Below are positions 56,431-64,000 of a DNA stretch of 64,000 nt, in pieces (within the stretch, counting starts at the first letter, position 1; every line of letters begins with the position of its first letter). The position numbers were made by a program, and so were the translations under genes. The stretch lies in assembly GCA_021014325.1 (NCBI GenBank), contig CM037461.1, positions 12,801,501 to 12,865,500 on the forward strand. The letters run 5' to 3'. The stretch is from Plazaster borealis (lineage: Eukaryota > Echinodermata > Asteroidea > Forcipulatida > Labidiasteridae). The notes under the pieces are model-generated. The model was given only the letters and a program-made list of their open reading frames with translations. It did no database searches and was not told the origin of the DNA.

Positions 56431-57916
56431 TTTGTATATTGAAAATAATTGCACTTTCATATCGTTGGCTCACCATGGAGGAAGGATCCTCCTCACCAAC
56501 ACTTTTTTGTCCCCGAATAAATACTAATAAATTGTAGCCTGCATTTTGAATGTATAACTCAGGATGGCTGATTTAATGACTCCCAACTCGAAAAATAATG
56601 TTTAAATGATCTTGCTAAAACAAAATTGGTTAAAGTGGTCACCTAATGCATGAGACCACGGAGCATCTAAAATCCGAAATGTTTCGGAGCATTTCAGCGG
56701 GCCCAAAACCCATGCCTTAGGGCTTCGCGTTACGCGCTCTCAGGCGCCACAAATTGCATTCACTATTTGCTGCTTGGTACACTGCAAAAACTGTGGTGTT
56801 AAAATGTACACCGTCGGTGTTGATTTTAATCCTTTTCAAGGATTCATATTGGGCAAGAATTTCGGTGTTAAGCAACACCTATTTTGGAATCAAAATAAGT
56901 TAACACTAATATCGGTGTAGAAATCTAACACCAAAGGGGGAGTAATTTAATTCCAAAGTGGTGTTTATATTGGGCAAGAATGCTGGTGTTAAACAACACC
57001 AACTTTGGACTTAAATTGTTTAACACCAATTAGGGTGTATAAATCCACACCAAGACAGGGAGTAAATTAAATCCAATAATGTGTACCGGGCAAGAAGTTT
57101 GGTGTTACTCATCACCAGTACCTGGAATTATATACATTCAATAAAACTTGTTTTAACTGTAAAACCAAAATATGGTGTCAATTTATCTCAAAGTGGTGTA
57201 TTAATAACAACACAAGTAATGACAAGACGATTTGTTCTTGTATATAAACTTCTGATATTATTGCTTCAAGATATAAATATGGAATAAATCATTCATTTTT
57301 TAAACAATAATCATACAAATGATACTAATCAAATCAAAAAGTAATCAATGGAAATTTACAGGAAAGTCTAAACCATCAATACAAAGAATTTAACATCATT
57401 TGGCAAGAATAAAGTGCACTTTGATTTCAAGAATCAAGAAAATTAGCACTACTGATTATAGTATGAGCAACAAAAACTAGCATAACACCATAACGCCATA
57501 ACAGGAAAAAATTGTATAAAACAGCTGTGGAAGCTATAATGTACTTCTGAAAGCTAAACAGTATGAAAACAATTTTTTTAATCCTTGTTAGTAGTCACAC
57601 GACAAGAGATTACCAATCTGTAAAGTAGTTTTATGTTTAATGAATAATCATTGACATTTACTTTAGCCTGTTGAATAATCATGACAATACTGAATAATCG
57701 TAATGACAACCAGCAAAAGATATATTCAAAAATAAAAAGGTTACATAAAATAAAACATCTCTTTTGTCTTTTAACTGCAGGCTATGCCCAATAATCAAAA
57801 CTTTTTTGTTTGTGTCTATAGCTAACATGTTATTGTCGTTTGAGTTTTACATTTTCAGGATGGAAGAAAAGGTTTACACACTGTATTTTGATTTGATCCC
57901 AGTAAACTTGTATATT

Positions 57917-59338
57917 TTAGGGAGACACAATATAAGCATGCAAATGAGTCACCAACATATGTTTGTGTCCTTCGAGTTGGTGATATGAATCTCGCTCTCT
58001 TTGGTTGATATGGGGGCTACTTTCTGATGAACACTCATCACTGGGGCTGATAATTCCAGTTGTGTCACTGATGATACTTGGCTCACGACTACAGGGAGCT
58101 GAAAATTAGATAGAATATTGACATCAGGTTTCAGGTTCAGGTTTATTTTCCATACCATTAGGCAATAAAATAAAAGGGTATTATAAATAGATGTAAAAAA
58201 ATACAGCGGGGGAAATTAATATATTTTTTATTTTTCCCCTTCACCGGTATGTGATAAGCACTATCTCTGTGCATTTTGGGTCCTGCAGAAGAAGAACAAA
58301 ATGCACTGAGTATACAGTACTTATCACACATCGGTGAAGGGCAAAAAGAAATTTATATGTTATGGTAGACATTGGTCTTTATTTTTGTCCACGTAACTTG
58401 TTGACAAGGTTCGTTCATGCAGCCAAATCAGATTTGTATACTATATATTAAAATAAAATGACGGTTTCAGTTCGGGCCCAGTACAAGGTTGCTAAAATAT
58501 TTATGCTCAGTACTCACCCCACTCCTCCCCTCCCTTCAGCACCATCATCGTTATCCCCTGATCTGATTGGAGAACATCATTTATGACATCAGCATCAATG
58601 CTGGCAACATCTTTATCATCAACAAAATAACATCTTGATCTTTATATATTTGAAACTTTGTTTTCACTGTGGAAAAAAAGAAAGAAAATAGACAACAATT
58701 ATTTAGGTAATTTTTTGAAATATTTGAAGGATTCTGAACTTTTTTGCCTTATTCATCCCTCCTATCCTAAGACCTTACCATATCACTCGGTCGGGTCTCG
58801 TTTGAGGAGAGCAAAACTTAAAAAAAAACTCCTCAGTATTATGGAAGTTTCAATGTTATTTGTAATTGTATCATGGAGGAACGCTCCATGTTTGTATTGA
58901 CTTGTACTGTAAGCTTGATTGTGGTAAAGAACAAGACAGATTTCACAAGTTTGTCGATTTAACCATGGAGGTAGAATTAGACTCCATGATTTAAACATTT
59001 CTAGCTACGTCCACATACAGTACTTCCATACTACGAGTACGACATTGTAAGCCAATCCACCACCATGAATTCACACACCACAAACTGACATCAACGTACT
59101 ATTAATGGGACGTGTTCTGACACGTCATCGGTTAAGGTTCTACGTGACAATTGTGTTGTACCATTCGCCCCACACACTTAAGATCGTTAATTCGCCCCGC
59201 ACCGCTCAGGCGAAACTGAAAAAAAAGCTTCTCATAACTAAATCACTTACCAAGATCCGCAAAGTCGTCGTGGTCCCCCCTGCATGGGACTAACTTCCGG
59301 ATGGTCCTTTGAGCGTCGCTCAATCTTGCTATAGGCAT
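57917..59338 (-). CDS. 120-aa protein of unknown function, 3 exons, inside the 2.87-kb element
   Basis: Exon 1 59338-59251 (MPIARLSDAQRTIRKLVPC...DDFADL), exon 2 58610-58518 (VASIDADVINDVLQSDQG...), exon 3 58098-57917 (Ser/Glu-rich, with SDECSSESSPH, ending ...AYIVSP and TAA). Splice sites are GTAAGT, AAG/A, GTGAGT and TTTTCAG; phases agree and the total is 363 bp, exactly 121 codons with stop. The fit of three exons by phase argues for a real gene. It is acidic, with no domain I recognise. It could be a shortened accessory (TNPA-like) gene or a captured host fragment. Confidence 0.6.
58206..58370. repeat. Hairpin repeat in intron 2 of the 120-aa gene
   Basis: Two ~65-bp arms around CCTGCAGAAGAAG, each with TTCACCGGTATGTGATAAG-like and GTGCATTTTG segments in inverse orientation. 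Probable small MITE. Confidence 0.7.
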
Positions 59339-59701
59339 GTTGGTTATCAAAAACAATTGTTCAGACACTATTTCTTGGTATAATTCTGTGTGACAGCGTG
59401 CGAAACTTTCTCTGACACGCTGTCTGTTTGCACTACACTACTCCGGCAGCGCATCCCATAATTTCGTCTTGACCAATCACAGGGCTCCATTCGACACACG
59501 CATGCGCTTTGCTCAAAATTAACACCAGTATTACGTAACACCAGTGTTTGGATTGCAAATCAATGCTGTTGGTGTCAATATGACACCGACTTTAATTCCA
59601 AAAGAATAAATAAAACTTGGTGTTGGAAATTTAACACCACAGTTTTTGCAGTGTACATTTTCACGCCCCCGTTTGAAAATCTTGGATCCGCCCCTGGTCG
59701 C

Positions 59702-62138
59702 CCTTGTCAGATACATTCTTGCGTCAAATCCAAATCGCTCAATCTTTTGGTAATTTTCTTTTATTCCGGGAAAATATCGAAATACTGGAACGTTTTGCCA
59801 ACATTCTTATGCAGTGATGCAACTTCTATCGTCATCGTAGATACATAATTCGTTACCCAAGAAATATCTGACTCATGTGGGCTGTATTGCTGCGCTATAG
59901 CTGAACAAGTTGCTCTTGCCAAAAGAAAGGTTAGGCAAATTGATGAAAGTGAATGTATATGACACTGTCTGCCATTAGAAGAAGTCACATATTAGACATC
60001 GGATTGAGCCAACTATTTATACAGAGTAATATCTAACTAACATCGGTATAGTACTCAATAGTTTTGCAAAAACTATAACACACAATTCTCGTTTTGTTGA
60101 AGTACCTTTCTATTAACAGAGTCCGGAATGAACCAATCATCCCCGTAAAAAAAATGTAGAGACCCATTTTTCTTAGAATGATGTCATCAGATATTTTAGA
60201 TGCTGTAAATTTGTTTCACTGGAAGGGTATCAAATGCAATGGCAATTTACACAATTTTAACGTGAGGTTAGAGACTTTTTTCCCCACTCTCATGAGGACT
60301 ATCTATTGGAAAATTAGTACATCACAAAATTGTATTGGCAATTTCCCTTCCTCTTTAATGAAGCAGAATTATGTTTGGTTGTTTAAATAATATAATCGCA
60401 TAATGGGATTCTGTTTATGAAGTAAAGTTGATGTGAACATAGTCAACACAAAAAAAGTCATTAATGAACAGACAATAAATAGTAAAACTGATAGTGAATC
60501 CCCCCCCCAAAAAAACAAAAAAACAAAAACAAAAACGAAAACGTTTTTGAAGACTCGCCTGTTTTCAGAATAACGAAATGAAAAACCTTACAGGTTTTCC
60601 TTTTTTGCTTTTAAGTTATTCAGGATGTGAGTTTACACAATCTTATACTTTGTTCGTGGAGAGGGGTGGTGTCGCGTTTTCTGTTTTTCTGTTTGGAATT
60701 TTATATTGCCTTTTGTCTACTTTTTGTTAAATATTTGTCCTTCTGCTACTGGCTGATCCAGGTTTTATGGGATGTTTTGCAGACTGCAGTGATTTTTACA
60801 ATTTTATTGTTGATTTAGAAATTATTGATTACTTATAGATATTTTTTGGGTAATCCTGTTTTTGGTTCATGTGATAAAACAACTACATTTGAATGTGCCT
60901 AATTGTTTGGTCACTCCTTTTCTGTACATTTGTAATTTTGTAAATTGTCTTTAAATTACCTTTGTATCGCTACGAAGCACCGTGAGCATTCTTGTTAGGC
61001 TGACTTTGTCACTTGTTTCGGTGGTGCGTTTGTAATGTAAGATGGGGGCATGTTACGGTTTTATAGTATAGATAGATGCTATTTTATTTATCAAATATTA
61101 ATGAAAAAGTGGCATACGGATACAGAAATGTTACGGGTGTGTTTTTGTTTTTTGTTTTTTTGTAATGTGTGTCAATGTGTTGAACAAATTGACGTAGGCC
61201 TAAGAAATCCAGGGGTTGCTTGCAAGGGCGATATATTTTGATCGTTTGCTTTTGATCATAAGTATTATTTGTTATTGTTGTAAATAGGAAAAAGTGAACT
61301 GTTTGCTTGTTTATTATGATTCACTAATTAAGGCAAATTAAGAAAGAACTATTTAATTACAGAACTAAATTAAGGCTCAAATAATGCTTGACATCAGATG
61401 GACATGTAAAGAAGTCAGTTAGATAAAAAAATTGGTAAATGCAAGTGTATAACAAAGTTTTATATGTAGGGGGTGTCACAGACGTGTGTGGTTGGGTGTA
61501 ACACTATAATAGAGGTTTATGGGAACCTCTATAGTAATAATGTCCGTGCTTAGCTTTCATAAAATTGGAAAAAAAAGTTGTACCTCTGTGGTCCTGATTT
61601 TTAAATGCAGAAAAAAAGGGATAAGGGAAAATGAAAGGAAAAGTATAAACCTTTCGTTGTTGGAACCGTACGATTGTTATACAATAAAACTAACATGTGA
61701 AAAGCATGGGGCCAACATACGTTCTCGTTTGTCCCACAGGGTTTTGAGTTTTCGTATCCGGCTACTATCCCGATTGGTTATTTTCAACCATATCCGAAAT
61801 TTCATTGTTTACACCTCCATAGTCCCCGGGTGTATTCATTCAATAATGTTACTTTTTAAATAATTTTGTCTCATTTTGTTTATATACCTGACAGAATTTT
61901 TTTGCGGATTAAATGCTACTGCCGGAGATCATCCCAGTGCTGTTTTAATGACTATGATTTCGTAGAGAATCATGTTTGCAAAGAGTTAGCTTTCAGATTT
62001 GGAAATCAGGTTGGCTAATTTTGTATTCGTCACAGAAAAATGTTCATAACAGTCTCATGGATTATTAACGACCGGAGATCATTTTTAAGAACACATGTCA
62101 TTATTTGCCTATTAAATTTGAATAAAAGGCGGCTCATA
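59702..62138. other. Intergenic DNA, no gene recognised
   Basis: AT-rich, with A/C runs near 60500-60540. The longest open frame (61519-61863, 114 codons) has no recognisable domain and no supporting splice pattern. Confidence 0.5.
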
Positions 62139-62450
62139 CACTGAAAACTTCATTTAGTCAATTGACTAAAAAAAAATAGTCATGCAGACTGTCTTATTTG
62201 AGTAATTGAAAGATTGTCATTCATGAGTAATTTTAAATAATTATAATTAGTCATGAAAAAATGTCTTAAATGACTAACTTCTCAACTGGAATAGTAATGC
62301 ACGAAAATCAATTAGTAATGCACGAAAATTAATTAGTAATGCACAAATATTAATTAGTAATGCAAGGCAGTTAATTTGTCATTCTAATTCATTTAAATAG
62401 TCATGTGACTATTTTGGTTGGTCATAGTAATCACTCTTAAAAACTCAGTC

Positions 62451-63329
62451 TGAAAACAAGTTTGTACTTGACATTCACTTTAATTCATCTTCAACAAGGT
62501 ACTCATCTTCAACATTGTACCAATTCAAACTGTACAGGCATAATGAAATTAAACAGCTCTCCATATACTAACACTCAATTAAACACCTTTTTCTGGGGGG
62601 GATTCAAATACATTGAAACTGGCAACATTAAATTTTAAACTTTATAGGTAAATAAATCAGTTCACACAAATGCACATCTCAAAAGATTGTCAAGGAATGA
62701 GACATGCAGTGAGATAAAGCAAGCATTTTGTTCAATTTTTTGAACTACATTTCAATGCTGTTAATGATTGTTCTTAACCCCAAAAAATCAGATAAAAGTA
62801 AAAACAGAAATGGTAAATGTACATAATGTTGTCATGTTTTTCCCAAAATTAAGGCTGAGGTGAAAAAAGTCTGAACTTGAGTAATCATCGCGAAGCATTT
62901 TCTTGTTCAATATTCGTCCTGTTACTTGTGATTTTGTCTGGACCTGTGATAAGAGCCTGTGATGGACTCAAATACAACACTGGTTGGCCTAACTTTTGAG
63001 TAACAACTTTTTTTAAAATAATTTTCATATCGCTTTCAAGGCTATGAAGACAAAAAAATGGCCACAAGATCACTACGTGTGTAAAAGGCTCTGTATACAC
63101 AAATGCATACATGTGGGTACATGTTATGGGTCCCATGGTATAAAGGTAAAAAACACAAATGTATTCCAACTGAAAATGTAAAATGCTATGATTAAGCAGG
63201 CAGATGCGGAGACCAAATCAGAACAGCAGCAAATTTGCACATCTTCTACCATCAGCTTGAATGTTTTTTGGGGGCTGTGTACCAGAGTGTACATGTACAT
63301 GTGCATGTGCATTCAAAGGACATAAAAGG
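62451..63329. other. No gene recognised
   Basis: Probable interior of the CACTGAAAA element. No exon pair or repeat seen. Confidence 0.45.
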
Positions 63330-63800
63330 CACTTACTTACTACGTTAATTCAGAGGGAGTCGTTTCGCAGAATGTTTTATACTATCAACAGCTCTCCGTT
63401 GCTTGTTACCAAGTAAGTTTTTATGCTAACGTATATTTTGAGTAAAAGTATTGTACACTTTTGGTAACAGCTCAAAATCAGTGTCCACATTTTGTGTGAT
63501 TCAACATATGCATGAACAAACAAACCTGTGATAGTTTGAGCTCAATTGGTCATCGAGGTCACAAGAAAATAGTGAAAAGAGACCTCATGTGTTTTCTGTT
63601 TTTTCAAATATTGAGTTTTCATCATGCATGATAAAAACTATTGTTTTACTCATTTCTCAAGAAAACGATAGTATTAGGCAGAAATATTTTAAGGAACCCT
63701 TTCTACCATTACTTACTTTAAACCATGTAAGTTATGTGTGAATCTGTGAACATTTGTGTTTTTCAATCTTACCAATAGTGTATAGGGCCTTTAAGAATTG
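63330..63800. repeat. Dispersed echinoderm-type repeat
   Basis: Contains AGAGGGAGTCGTTTCGCAGA, TGTTTTATACTATCAAC, GAGCTCAATTGGTCATCGAG and GTAAGTTATGTGTGAATC, segments I recognise from a repeat abundant in echinoderm genomes. It shares the second half with the foldback at 26516-27157. Confidence 0.65.
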
Positions 63801-64000
63801 TTTTTATAAAAATGATGAAAACAATTCTGAATATTTCTTAGACTTTGGTTTCCAGGCTGGAATCCAAATTTACATCCTTTCCTTTTTTTGTTCAATCCTC
63901 TTTTTGGGTCATGCTTTTATTCAGCCTAGAAATCAAAGTAAGCACTGCAGGCTTTGCAACCGGGCACTTGTCTTTAATGTTGAGCAGTGCCACTGGGGTG
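63801..64000. other. No feature seen
   Basis: Window edge, AT-rich, nothing recognised. Confidence 0.4.

Larger units (their letters stand above)
56780..59653. mobile_element. 2.87-kb CMC-like transposon with CACTGCAAAAACTG termini
   Basis: A perfect terminal inverted repeat of about 24 bp begins CACTGCAAAAACTGTGGTG at 56780 and ends at 59653. TA flanks both sides (56778-56779 and 59654-59655). The left arm (to ~57120) has ~145-bp repeats rich in GGTGTTA and its inverse TAACACC; the right arm (59520-59640) has the same motif. It carries a three-exon gene on the minus strand but no transposase, so it would depend on one made elsewhere. Confidence 0.88.
55589..59696. mobile_element. CAGGGG-ended DNA transposon remnant hosting a CMC-like element
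   Basis: Left end CAGGGGTGGATACAGG, right end inverted (CTTGGATCCGCCCCTG), flanked by GTCGC on both sides (55584-55588 and 59697-59701). Ends of this type are common in hAT-like elements, but those duplicate 8 bp, so the superfamily is uncertain. No transposase is visible. The CMC-like element 56780-59653 is inserted 43 bp from its right end. Confidence 0.65.
62139..64000 (+). mobile_element. Left part of a further CMC-like transposon (CACTGAAAACTTC end), running out of the window
   Basis: Starts CACTGAAAACTTCATTTAG after TA, with TAGTCAATTGACTA, then many TAGTC/GACTA motifs up to ~62440, including four tandem copies of a ~20-bp unit (AATTAGTAATGCACRAAWAT, 62290-62365). This matches the arm design of the outer element. 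The right end and any gene are not in view, so the end coordinate is only the window limit. Confidence 0.6.

Noticed and set aside
61519..61863. 114-codon open frame as a gene
   Set aside because: No recognisable domain, no homologous neighbour, AT-rich context.

Overview
This is eukaryotic, AT-rich, transposon-dense DNA, most likely from an echinoderm. The evidence for that is a Ty3/gypsy element of the Gmr1 type (integrase before reverse transcriptase, a group described from deuterostomes), a Helentron with a C-terminal AP-type endonuclease, a LINE with a 2A-like peptide of the kind known from sea urchin, and a dispersed repeat (63330-63800, related to 26516-27157) that I recognise from echinoderm genomes. 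I do not see an ordinary single-copy host gene. Nearly every gene sits in, or is part of, a mobile element.

Layout. (1) About 1.2-21.4 kb is a decayed Helentron (Helitron2 type) on the + strand. In order it encodes a PHD-like finger, two tandem herpesvirus-tegument-like (C76) peptidase domains, an OTU peptidase, a long basic repeat, DUF6570, the HUH Rep, a PIF1-like helicase and an EEP endonuclease. A young Gmr1-like LTR retrotransposon (4792-11543, 4-bp target duplication CTAC) cuts the OTU domain in two. A CR1/L2-like LINE (about 12807-16571, minus strand) cuts the basic repeat. A cluster of palindromes follows the endonuclease. (2) 21.47-25.06 kb is a ~208-bp satellite, which resumes at 53.99-55.07 kb. 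(3) The 28.9 kb between the two satellite blocks is a nested pair of CMC (CACTA/Mirage/Chapaev) DNA transposons. The outer one has CACTCTAA termini (25065-53882). Inside it sits an 18,054-bp element (30531-48584) with CCCTTAYGGAAAA termini and a TA target duplication. (4) 55.6-59.7 kb is a CAGGGG-ended element that holds a smaller CMC-like element (56780-59653) with its own three-exon gene. (5) Another CACTG-ended arm starts at 62139 and runs out of the window.

How the genes work together. The inner 18-kb element has a divergent gene pair: a TNP2/DUF4218 transposase (+, 36776-41142) and a 299-aa coiled-coil/BEN-like protein (-, 7 exons, 36196-32372), separated by 579 bp. The outer element has a C2H2/transposase-like gene (49636-52012, -) lying inside an intron of a 10-exon SAM-domain gene (53491-27194, -). 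The inner element inserted into exon 4 of that SAM gene. Removing it and one TA gives ten exons whose phases all agree and total 1521 bp (506 codons plus stop). The transposase-inside-an-intron layout resembles maize En/Spm (tnpD ORFs inside a tnpA intron). Each CMC-like element also has its own short subterminal motif: CCATGG minisatellites in the inner one, GACTA/TAGTC in the outer one, GGTGTTA in the 2.9-kb one, and TAGTC plus a 20-bp repeat in the one at 62 kb.

Exon boundaries, phases and family names come from reading the sequence by eye. No database search or alignment was run.
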